Positions 41,501 through 48,917 of a stretch of DNA of 64,000 nt are shown here, one piece after another (position 1 is the first letter of the stretch; each line of letters starts with the position of its first letter). Source of the DNA: Streptacidiphilus rugosus AM-16 (GTDB lineage Bacteria > Actinomycetota > Actinomycetes > Streptomycetales > Streptomycetaceae); contig NZ_JQMJ01000004.1 in NCBI RefSeq assembly GCF_000744655.1, positions 930,001-994,000 on the forward strand, read 5' to 3'. Position numbers and translations under genes: made by a program. The notes under the pieces are model-generated. The model saw only the letters and a program-made list of their open reading frames with translations. It was not told the DNA's origin and made no database searches.

Positions 41501-43722
41501 ACGCGGTCCTGCTGCAGGCCAAGGCCGCCGCCTTCCACCCGGCGGAGAACGCGGACGACTCGGCGAAGCGGCGACTCTCCGCCCCTCCGCGCGCGGAGCA
41601 GCGGTACCGCCCCGCGCTGGGCGACGACTTCCGGATCCGCATGCTCAGCCAGGTGAGCCCCGGCCACCAGGTGAGCAGCAGCACCGAGACGTGGACGGTG
41701 CTCGGACAGATCCGCGCGGTCGCCGAACTGCTGCGCCCTGCCCCGGAGAAGGACCCCGAGACGGGCGCGGCGAAGGACGTGGCGGGGGACGCGGTCGCCG
41801 GGACGGCCGAGGGCGGGGCCCCCGGGGAGGTCCCCGTCACACTGGCGGACGGGTGGACGCGGACGAAGCGCGACATCGGCCCGAGCACCCACACCCCCTG
41901 GGTGCCGCTGCTGCACCGTCTGCCGGACCTGACGCTGCGCGCCGTCTCCCTGACGACCGACGCCGAGGCCCGCGTGACGCTGCGGCTGCTCCTGGACGAG
42001 CTGCTGAGCCTTCCGCTCACCGCCGGTGCGGGCACGCTCCGCGAGGTCGTGCTGACCGAGCCCGTCGACAGCGACACGCCACAGCGCAGCGGACGCCGCG
42101 GACAGGTGCTCCGCAAGGGCGACCGGACCGTGGTGATCGTGAACCAGGACCGGTGGAGCCACGTCAGCCACAGCTGGCTGGCCCTCGACCACGACCCCAG
42201 CGGGCAGTTCGGCCAGGTGGCCGGGTTCACCACCGAGCGCGAGCATCGCGTCGAGACGCATCGTGACCCCGAACTGTTGCGGGCGTACGTCGCGCGCGGC
42301 GCCGCGGAGGGGCCGGTGACCTGGCGGCCCGCGGCCGTGGAAACCCTGCACGAGGGAACGGGCGTCGGGATCGGACTGGCCGCCGTGCTCCTCGCCGGGG
42401 CCCCGCAGCACGAGACGCCGGAGCTTGCCGGTCTCAGCAAGGCCGAGGCCTCCATCGCCAGGTACCGGCTCCGCCAGCAGGACGAGTGCGCCGTCTCGTC
42501 CGTGCTCGCCGCGCTGCTGCCCGAGGAGACGTCACTCCTGTGGAGCGGGGGTCCGGACGCCGCCGCCGGAGCGGCCCGCTGGCGGGAGGCGCTCGGCCGC
42601 CGCACCTGGCTGCCGGAGGCCATGGCCGCGACGGTGAACGGCGCGGAGCTGGGCACGATCGACGCGCTGCTCGACGCTGAGCACACCCGGTGGCTGAACC
42701 GCACCACCGTGCACCGGATGCGGACCACCCGCCACGGCGCCCACACCGTCACCGACTTCCAACCCGACGACCCGTCCGCGCTTCCACCCGGTCACACGGT
42801 CTGGACCGGCGTGCAGAACGCCCTGCGCTGGCTCGCCTACCACGTGCCCTACGGCCACCCGTTGCGCGCCCGGCTCCCGAAGGCGCTGCACGCGGTCCGC
42901 GGCCGACTGGCCGACCCCGGCCTGCTGCTGGACCTGCACGTCTCCTGGGACGACCGGGGCCGGCCGGCGGCCCCGGCGCTGCGCGCGGCCCTCGGCGCAC
43001 CCGAGACGGGCGGCGGGGACGCCGACGGGATCGTCCCGCTCGGCAAGGCGCTGCTGCTGGTTCCGGCGCACGGTCGGGAGAACGTGCTGCTGCGTCCGTC
43101 GGCGCTGACCGGCCCGCACGACCCGGTTCTCGACCTGGTGGCGGCCCACAGCGGCGGCGACCGCTTCGGCGAGCTCGGCGCGCTGCGCTGGCTGCTCGAC
43201 CCGGAGGCGGACCGTCTGGTCGAGGCGGGCGCGGCCACCGGCCCGACGCCGCACCCGGCGCAGGACGCCGCCACCTGCGCCCCGGAGCTGGTCCGCGAGA
43301 TCGCGGAGGCCCGCGGTCTCGGCGCGGACGCCGCCGCGCTCTACCTGATGCTGCTGGCGCTGCCCGACCCGACGGACCGACGCGTCGCCGCCTGGACCGG
43401 GTGGAAGCCGGCCAGGCTCAAGACCGCCCGCGCCGAACTCCTCGCCGCCGACGGCCTGGTGGTCGAGGCGAAGCGAGCCCGCGCCGGGCGGGCGCTGTTC
43501 CTGCCCGGTGGCTGGCAGGAGTCCCGGTCGCCGGGCATGCCGATGGAGACCTGGAAGTCCGAGCTGTATCCCCTCTCCACGCACGTCGCCCGGTGGCCGT
43601 CGCGTCCCGTCCCCGAGCTGTTCGCCGAGGCGTGGCGGCGCGTCCGTGAGGGCGACGCCCCCGGCTACGTGCGACCCGTCGCCCCCTCCGCCCGCCGTAC
43701 CAGCAGGAAGGCAGCCCGTTGA
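38566..43722 (+). CDS. 1718-aa multidomain protein of the MoxR-VWA operon
   Basis: A very large soluble protein starting at ATG 38566 (ATGA coupling). No membrane segment or enzyme motif is seen. The first third is helical repeat-like (SYAAAFFDKARQAEQVHSLE, GALTVKALRRYVKDLTARLD). The middle, about residues 700-1000, is rich in strand pairs ending in LG.PDGRMLSFPAH or RTGNVLEVFRPDG, compatible with a beta-propeller. The C-terminal 80 residues look like a winged helix (DRRVAAWTGWKPARLKTARA to ELLAADGLVVE). Such giant scaffolds recur next to MoxR-VWA genes and may be the client-binding or assembly platform. The role is inferred from context. Confidence 0.72.
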   Translation: MTITDGSTRGTAASEATVDRLTARRYVHPALSDQPVVRLVPAALGEAEDLALEFLGLARDGEPVDVGRTRQEALGFPAWALVNDPENGHHALALVKEMERLARQARTKPGAAKEGFEQLADQLGRSVPHFLPTYLEQVGRVMLEVDNRSYAAAFFDKARQAEQVHSLELDEDRLRAVFVEFALGGALTVKALRRYVKDLTARLDGTRAWEGFRQLCVERSAAGMPPYAGLAEDTRSLLRRTALPKDVVAAEERKLLWELLCSPAIGRAPAPFWSSWRERLIELTTDGAAEAERVASGGPGATEVRLRLLELMPTPSGQSNWRPSRFTPTWLELLAATGADSLLTGEASADGAEVGAPAAWLARWSAHLVPRWGTCERSVGTIALVGRMAERLRRDAVPVELFASLPQHRFGALLDHLDVLLATGVPVTLPTGLRQMDLMPWLEDRSPGARDLRALAAEATLRPMLRRSVGDSSRASNGRSPQLVVKVPVLAELLGEWADEQVELLDRCHGLAAADEILNSLNAWRAQLAEVRPKAAEHIARTDVGALLGRTLRAGLVDELGWPALEQACAFVEGAGHPTPGLRGLGVARPPAALSGAAKVGITEAWPALIADHGDAVAVAGPDEVVLTHHTRTPPQRQGYRQLRQFRFADGELLVAWYQQDGGWQAYWSARPDDRFEPAGLTPEYPWHVTTHVSLPSPGGGRTTGGRPLRAADTALPKRRPVFGDGIGHWVMDEDRRRQQTWWEFDPATGARGRASLPPWLNASSRLCDAPLEPAHCEVLPLQPGQEGTPLGTDGALLGRWIRHRDDHHVLGTPDGRMLSFPAHLASGPALPMGLVRLPGGAELILVQRTGNVLEVFRPDGEGSRQDLLGRFSVTHTGGLSAAGTGVVVSPQFWHNLRPRDEQGSLALRGLTDARAAELLAAALPRDHQPGEDKTWVVVGGIRLPRTRAELVPLAEVRELLPQLADPMLRAGVAGHVLHAVLLQAKAAAFHPAENADDSAKRRLSAPPRAEQRYRPALGDDFRIRMLSQVSPGHQVSSSTETWTVLGQIRAVAELLRPAPEKDPETGAAKDVAGDAVAGTAEGGAPGEVPVTLADGWTRTKRDIGPSTHTPWVPLLHRLPDLTLRAVSLTTDAEARVTLRLLLDELLSLPLTAGAGTLREVVLTEPVDSDTPQRSGRRGQVLRKGDRTVVIVNQDRWSHVSHSWLALDHDPSGQFGQVAGFTTEREHRVETHRDPELLRAYVARGAAEGPVTWRPAAVETLHEGTGVGIGLAAVLLAGAPQHETPELAGLSKAEASIARYRLRQQDECAVSSVLAALLPEETSLLWSGGPDAAAGAARWREALGRRTWLPEAMAATVNGAELGTIDALLDAEHTRWLNRTTVHRMRTTRHGAHTVTDFQPDDPSALPPGHTVWTGVQNALRWLAYHVPYGHPLRARLPKALHAVRGRLADPGLLLDLHVSWDDRGRPAAPALRAALGAPETGGGDADGIVPLGKALLLVPAHGRENVLLRPSALTGPHDPVLDLVAAHSGGDRFGELGALRWLLDPEADRLVEAGAATGPTPHPAQDAATCAPELVREIAEARGLGADAAALYLMLLALPDPTDRRVAAWTGWKPARLKTARAELLAADGLVVEAKRARAGRALFLPGGWQESRSPGMPMETWKSELYPLSTHVARWPSRPVPELFAEAWRRVREGDAPGYVRPVAPSARRTSRKAAR

Positions 43723-44867
43723 GCCGCACCGACCGTCAGCTCGTCCCCCCGGAGGAGCTCCACGCCGCCGAGTTGGCGTTCCTCGCCGCCCACGACGGCG
43801 GCCCGCGCCCGCCCGGCTGGCTGCTGACGCCGCAGGCCGTGGTCACCTTCGTCCTCGGCAGCGGCGGCGAGCGGCTGACCGGCCCCAAGGGCGGCAAGGC
43901 CGCCCAGGGCATGGTCATCGGCCAGAAGTTCGTCGGTGACCGGGCCCTGGTCGAGCGCTGCGTCGTCACACTGGCCGGCGAGCGCGGCCTGCTGCTGGTC
44001 GGCGAGCCCGGCACGGCCAAGTCCATGCTGTCCGAGCTGCTGGCGGCGGCGGTCTGCGGCACCAGCGCGCTCACGGTGCAGGGCACCGCGGGCACGACGG
44101 AGGACCAGCTCAAGTACGGCTGGAACTACGCGCTGCTGCTGGCCAAGGGCCCGAACCGGGAGGCGCTGGTGCCGTCCCCGGTGCTCACCGCGATGACGGA
44201 GGGCCGGGTCGCCAGGGTCGAGGAGATCACCCGCTGCCTGCCGGAGGTGCAGGACGCGCTGGTGTCGCTGCTGTCGGAGCGCCGCGTCGCCGTCCCCGAG
44301 CTGGCCGGGACCGAGGACGCGCAGCTGCATGCCGCCCCCGGCTTCACCCTGATCGCGACGGCCAACCTGCGCGACAAGGGCGTCTCGGAGATGTCCTCGG
44401 CGCTCAAGCGCCGCTTCAACTTCGAGACGGTGGGCCCGATCGGCTCGCTGGAGGAGGAGGTCGCCCTGGTCCGCAGCCAGTCCTCCGCCGCAGTCGAGCG
44501 CGCCGGCGCACCGTACTCCGTCGACGACGCGGTGCTGGAGGCACTGGTCACGGCCTTCCGTGACCTGCGCTTGGGCCGGTCCACGGAGGGCTGGGAGGTC
44601 GAGCGTCCGTCGACGGTCCTCAGCACGGCCGAGGCGGTCTCGGTCGCCACCTCGCTCGGCGTCGCCGCGGCCTATCTCCCGCAGTCCGGCGATCTCCTGG
44701 CCCGGCTGCCCGGTCAGCTCCTCGGCGCGGTCCGCAAGGACGACCCGGCCGACGCCGACCGCCTGCTCGGCTACTGGGACGGCCCGGTGCGCCGCCGCGC
44801 CGAGCAGGGCGCCGCGACCTGGCGCACGCTGTGGGACCAGCGCGGGGATCTGGAGGGGTCGCGGTGA
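43719..44867 (+). CDS. MoxR-family AAA+ ATPase (YehL-like)
   Basis: A 382-aa ATPase starts at TTG 43719, overlapping the upstream stop (TTGA). Walker A is GEPGTAKS at residues 95-102, Walker B is VARVEEI at 164-170, sensor 1 is TLIATANLRDKG with Asn216, and the Arg finger region lies in SSALKRRFNFETV. These are classic MoxR features, and YehL of E. coli is the nearest named relative I recall. MoxR ATPases act as chaperones with VWA proteins to remodel or activate clients; the VWA partner is the next gene, coupled by GTGA. Confidence 0.92.
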   Translation: MSRTDRQLVPPEELHAAELAFLAAHDGGPRPPGWLLTPQAVVTFVLGSGGERLTGPKGGKAAQGMVIGQKFVGDRALVERCVVTLAGERGLLLVGEPGTAKSMLSELLAAAVCGTSALTVQGTAGTTEDQLKYGWNYALLLAKGPNREALVPSPVLTAMTEGRVARVEEITRCLPEVQDALVSLLSERRVAVPELAGTEDAQLHAAPGFTLIATANLRDKGVSEMSSALKRRFNFETVGPIGSLEEEVALVRSQSSAAVERAGAPYSVDDAVLEALVTAFRDLRLGRSTEGWEVERPSTVLSTAEAVSVATSLGVAAAYLPQSGDLLARLPGQLLGAVRKDDPADADRLLGYWDGPVRRRAEQGAATWRTLWDQRGDLEGSR

Positions 44868-47800
44868 GCCTGGCCCCCGTGGCGCACGACACGGCGACCG
44901 AGCCGGCCGACGACCCGACGGCGGCGGTCGACGCGCTCGCGGCGGAGTCCGGCCTGATCGGCGTCCGGCACCACTCGCCCGCCCTGGCGGCCGCGGTGCC
45001 GGCACTCCTGACGGCGGCGCGACCGGATCTGGTCCTGGTGGAACTTCCGCAGGAGCTGGAGACATGGCTGCCCTGGCTGGTCCGCCCGGACACCACCGCG
45101 CCGATCGCCCTCGCCGCCGCGGCCGAACCCGGTTCCCGGGCGGCCGGGGCGGAGGAGGGCGCCTGGAGGGGCACCGCGTTCTACCCGTTCGCGGACTTCT
45201 CCCCCGAGCTCGCCGCGTTGCGCTGGGCGGCCAGGAACGGGGTCCGCTACGGGACCTGCGATCTGCCGCTGGCCGCCCGTGGGGCCGGTCGCGGGCCCAC
45301 CCTCCCCGCCCCTGAGCGTGCGGCGAGCGGTCCCGGCCTCCTCGACGCGCTGCGCGACCGTCTCACCGGACGCCCCGACGAGGACCCATGGGACCGCCTC
45401 GTCGAGGCCTCGGCCCCGGGCTCCACGCCGGAACAGCTGCGCCGCGCTGCGCTGCTGGTCGGGTGGGCGCTACGGCGCGACGCGGAGCGTCGCGGCGGCG
45501 TCGACCCCCACGACCTGGCCCGCGAGGACTGGATGCGCGCGCGGATCTCCACCGCCCGCGCGCAGGGACAGCGCGTCGCCGCCGTGGTCGGCTCCTTCCA
45601 CGCGCCCGCGCTGACCACCGCCTTCACCCCTGCGGGCGCGCCGCGGGAGCCGGAGCGGTCCGGCCGACCCGCGCAGCCGAAGGACGACGCAGCGTCGGCC
45701 GCCCAGGCCGAGGGTGGCCGACGCTTCGTCACCCCTGCGGGCGCGCCGCGAGAGCCGGAGCAGTCGAGCCGGCCCGAGCAGCCCAAGGACGACGCAACCC
45801 CGGGCGCCCAGGCCGACGGCGACCGACGCTTCGTCACCCCTGCGGGCGCGCCGATGCAGTCGGAGTGGTCCGGGCAACCCGCGCGGATCAACGACGACGC
45901 AGCCCCAGCCGACGGCGACCGACGCTTCGCCGCTCCTGCGGGCGCGCCGCGAGAGTCGGCGCAGTCAGGACAACCCGAGCAGCCGAAGGACGACGCAGCG
46001 CCGGCTGCCCCGGCCGAGGGTGGCCGACGCTTCGTCACCTCTCTCATCCCCTACACGTATCCCCTCCTGGACGAGCGCTCCGGGTACCCGGCCGGCATCC
46101 GCGATCCGGAGTGGCAGCACTGCGTCCTGGAGGCCGGGGGCGATCCCGTCGTCCTGGAGGCGGCACTGATCCGCACCGCCGTCGCCGTCTGCGCAGAGCT
46201 CCGAGCAGACGGGCACTCCTCGGGACCGGCCGACGCACGCGAGATCGTCCGGCTCGCCGGTGACCTGGCCCGGCTGCGCGGACTGCCCTGCCCGGGACGC
46301 GGCGAGTTCGTCGAGGCCGTGCAGAGCGTCCTTGCCCAGGGCGAGCCGCTGGGGCGGGGACGCGCCGTCGCGGCCGCCCTGGGCAGGGTCCTCGTCGGCT
46401 CCCGTACCGGGCGGATCGACCCCGACGCACCGCGCAGCGGCCTCGCCCCGGCCGTCGAGGCGGAGGCGGGCCGGCTGGGACTGCCAGGGCCCGCGCAGAC
46501 GGCAGCGGCACCGGACCTGATCCGCCTGGACCCGCTGCGCTCGGCCAAGGACCGGCAGCGCGAGCTGCTGCTGCAGCGGCTCAGCACCTGCGGCGTCCCC
46601 TACGCCGAGCCGGTGGCGAGCGTGCGCGCGGGCGGGGCGGAGGCGCTCGGAACACGCTGGCGGGTCGCCTGGACCCCGTCGGTCGCGGCGATGCTGCCGG
46701 TCGCCGGCCTGTGGGGCGTCACTCCGGCGCAGGCGGCCGAGGGAGCGCTGCGCGCGGAGCACCGTCGGCAGGACGCGCGCGGCGGCCCGACCCCGACCGA
46801 GGCGCTCGCCGGACTGCAGGCCGCAGCCGCCTGCGGTCTGCCGGAGTTGACGAGGGAACGGCTGGGCGACTGCGCCGACCTCGTGCCGGCGACGGGCACC
46901 CTGGCGGACCTGCTTTCCGCCCTGGCGCTCGTCGACCGGCTGCAGCACGGCCACTTCCCCGATCCGGCCGACGGCGCCGGATGGCCGCAGGCGGCAGAAC
47001 TCAGCGCACTCACCCAGCTGCTGACGGATGCCGCACTGCGCACGCTGGACGGACTCGCCGGGAGCGAGGACGCCGCGGACGCCCGCACCCTGGTCGAACT
47101 CGCCGACCGCGCCGACGCCCTGGGCGGCACCCGCTTCACCCGCGCCCTCTCCGTCCTGGCGGCCACCGGCACGCCACTGATGCGCGCCGCGGCGGACGCC
47201 GTCCGCGTGCTGCTCGGCCAGGAGCAGGCGTCCCGGCTGGGCGACCGGATCGCCTCCTGGGTGGACCAGGCCGAGACGCCCGAGGCGCGGGCCCGCCTCC
47301 AGCAGGCCCTGACCGGCCTTCTGACCGCGACGGGCGTGCTGCTCGACAGCGCTCCGGACGTGCTCGCCCCGCTCCTCGAACGCATCGCGGGCCTCCCGGA
47401 CCAGGCCTTCGTCACCCGTCTGCCCGCCTTGCGCGGCGGTTTCGACACGCTCAGCCCCGCAGCGCGCGAACGGCTCCTCGCCTTGGTCGAGGACCGGGTA
47501 GGCGCCCAGGTCGCACGACTCGACGGCACACCCGCCTGGACGGCCGCCGATCTTCCGGCGCGCGACGTGCTCGCCGGCCTGGGACTGCTGCCCGACGGGC
47601 CGGAGCCGGCCGTCGGCGCGTCCAGCGCCGGGGCCGGAGTTGCTCAACCGCCTGTGCCTGCTGCGACGGGCCTCCCGGTCGGCGTCCCGCACGTCGGCGC
47701 TCCGCAGGCGACGACCTCGGGCAACAGCCTCTCCCTCTCAACGCGTTGGCGACTCCTGCTCGGACGGCCGCTCCCCCGGGACGGCTCCTCGGCGAACGGC

Positions 47801-48853
47801 GGCCGCCTCGCCCGCGCCCTCGACGAGCTCTACGGACGCGGCACCGGCGAGGGTTCCGGTCCGGGGATCGAGACGCCTTCCGCTGGGGCCCCGGCCGGTC
47901 GCGGCGGTCGCGAAGCACCCTTCCCCGGCGTCCGCGACTGGGCGGAGGAGCTGCGGGCGCTGTTCGGGCCGGGCGTCAGGGAGGAGGTCCTGGCGGCGGC
48001 CGTCGCCCGTGGACGCGGCGACGCGTTGCAGGAACTCGACCCGGCCGCGGCGCGCCCCTCCGTGGAGCTGCTGCGGACCGTGCTCGCGCACGCCGGTGGC
48101 CTGCCGGAGGCCAGAATCGCCCGGCTGCGCCCCTTGGTCGCCCGGCTTGTCTCGGAACTGTCCGCGCAGTTGGCGACCCGTCTGCGTCCCGCGCTCACCG
48201 GCCTCGCCGGCGTCCGGCCGACCCGCCGCCCCGGCGGCCCGCTCGATCTCCACCGCACCATCCGGGCCAATCTGGCCACGGCACGCCCCGGGCCGGAGGG
48301 CCGCATGGTCGTCGTCCCTGAACGTCCGGTCTTCCACAGCCGCAGCCGCAGGAGCTCCGACTGGCGACTGATCCTCGTGGTCGACGTCTCCGGCTCGATG
48401 GAGGCCTCCACCGTCTGGGCTGCGCTCACCGCCGCGATCATGGCCGGCGTGCCCACCGTCAGCACGCACTTCCTGGCCTTCTCCACCGAGGTCGTCGACT
48501 TCACCGAGCAGATCACCGATCCGCTCTCGCTGCTGCTGGAGGTGCGGGTCGGCGGCGGCACGCACATCGCGGCCGGCCTGCGCGCGGCCCGCGATCTGGT
48601 CACCGTGCCGTCCCGCACGCTCATCGCCGTGATCAGCGATTTCGAGGAGGGCTACCCGGTCGGCGGGCTGCTCGCCGAGACCCGCCACCTGGTCGGCATG
48701 GGGTGCCATCTCCTCGGCTGCGCCTCCCTCGACGACACCGGCGTGGCGCGCTACTCCACCGGCGTCGCCAGCCAACTCGTGGCCGCCGGAATGCCGGTGG
48801 CGGCGCTGAGCCCACTCGAACTCGCCCGTTGGGTCGGGGAGCGGATCAGATGA
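44864..48853 (+). CDS. DUF5682-VWA fusion protein (YehM-YehP-like)
   Basis: A 1329-aa protein starts at GTG 44864 (GTGA overlap, RBS GGAGGGG at 44852). Residues 1-250 and 391-700: DUF5682 (GVRHHSPALAAAVPALL, DLVLVELPQELETWLPWL, VAAVVGSFHAPALTT). Between them lies a disordered, tandem-repeated insertion, residues about 254-390. Residues about 1120-1329: VWA domain with MIDAS motif DVSGSM at 1174-1179, and GVPTVSTHFLAFSTEVVDF, GGGTHIAAGL and ISDFEEGY after it. In E. coli, YehM (DUF5682) and YehP (VWA) are separate proteins; here they are one polypeptide. Together with the MoxR gene this forms the ATPase-metal-binding adaptor pair. Confidence 0.88.
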   Translation: MSLAPVAHDTATEPADDPTAAVDALAAESGLIGVRHHSPALAAAVPALLTAARPDLVLVELPQELETWLPWLVRPDTTAPIALAAAAEPGSRAAGAEEGAWRGTAFYPFADFSPELAALRWAARNGVRYGTCDLPLAARGAGRGPTLPAPERAASGPGLLDALRDRLTGRPDEDPWDRLVEASAPGSTPEQLRRAALLVGWALRRDAERRGGVDPHDLAREDWMRARISTARAQGQRVAAVVGSFHAPALTTAFTPAGAPREPERSGRPAQPKDDAASAAQAEGGRRFVTPAGAPREPEQSSRPEQPKDDATPGAQADGDRRFVTPAGAPMQSEWSGQPARINDDAAPADGDRRFAAPAGAPRESAQSGQPEQPKDDAAPAAPAEGGRRFVTSLIPYTYPLLDERSGYPAGIRDPEWQHCVLEAGGDPVVLEAALIRTAVAVCAELRADGHSSGPADAREIVRLAGDLARLRGLPCPGRGEFVEAVQSVLAQGEPLGRGRAVAAALGRVLVGSRTGRIDPDAPRSGLAPAVEAEAGRLGLPGPAQTAAAPDLIRLDPLRSAKDRQRELLLQRLSTCGVPYAEPVASVRAGGAEALGTRWRVAWTPSVAAMLPVAGLWGVTPAQAAEGALRAEHRRQDARGGPTPTEALAGLQAAAACGLPELTRERLGDCADLVPATGTLADLLSALALVDRLQHGHFPDPADGAGWPQAAELSALTQLLTDAALRTLDGLAGSEDAADARTLVELADRADALGGTRFTRALSVLAATGTPLMRAAADAVRVLLGQEQASRLGDRIASWVDQAETPEARARLQQALTGLLTATGVLLDSAPDVLAPLLERIAGLPDQAFVTRLPALRGGFDTLSPAARERLLALVEDRVGAQVARLDGTPAWTAADLPARDVLAGLGLLPDGPEPAVGASSAGAGVAQPPVPAATGLPVGVPHVGAPQATTSGNSLSLSTRWRLLLGRPLPRDGSSANGGRLARALDELYGRGTGEGSGPGIETPSAGAPAGRGGREAPFPGVRDWAEELRALFGPGVREEVLAAAVARGRGDALQELDPAAARPSVELLRTVLAHAGGLPEARIARLRPLVARLVSELSAQLATRLRPALTGLAGVRPTRRPGGPLDLHRTIRANLATARPGPEGRMVVVPERPVFHSRSRRSSDWRLILVVDVSGSMEASTVWAALTAAIMAGVPTVSTHFLAFSTEVVDFTEQITDPLSLLLEVRVGGGTHIAAGLRAARDLVTVPSRTLIAVISDFEEGYPVGGLLAETRHLVGMGCHLLGCASLDDTGVARYSTGVASQLVAAGMPVAALSPLELARWVGERIR
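45625..46035 (+). repeat. Four-unit tandem repeat (about 105 bp) inside the DUF5682-VWA gene
   Basis: Units begin at 45625, 45730, 45835 and 45931, and the flanking partial unit begins at 46036, giving periods of 105, 105, 96 and 105 bp. Each unit encodes about 35 residues of the type TPAGAPREPE...RPAQPKDD... GGRRFV. The period is a multiple of three, so the frame is preserved. The Pro/Ala/acidic composition suggests a flexible linker. High identity between units implies recent duplication or gene conversion. Confidence 0.9.
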
Positions 48854-48917
48854 CCCAGTCCCTCACCCGTGGCGCGCGCAGGACGCCGCCCACCCCGTCC
48901 GGAAGGAGCCGCACCGC

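Noticed and set aside
38407..42411. 1334-codon antisense open frame opposite the 1718-aa gene
   Set aside because: Low-complexity Arg/Gly/Gln-rich shadow without any domain. The plus gene is coupled to its neighbours by stop-start overlap.
45625..46035. CRISPR-like array
   Set aside because: The repeats are 96-105 bp, contiguous, in frame and without unique spacers. They are coding tandem repeats.
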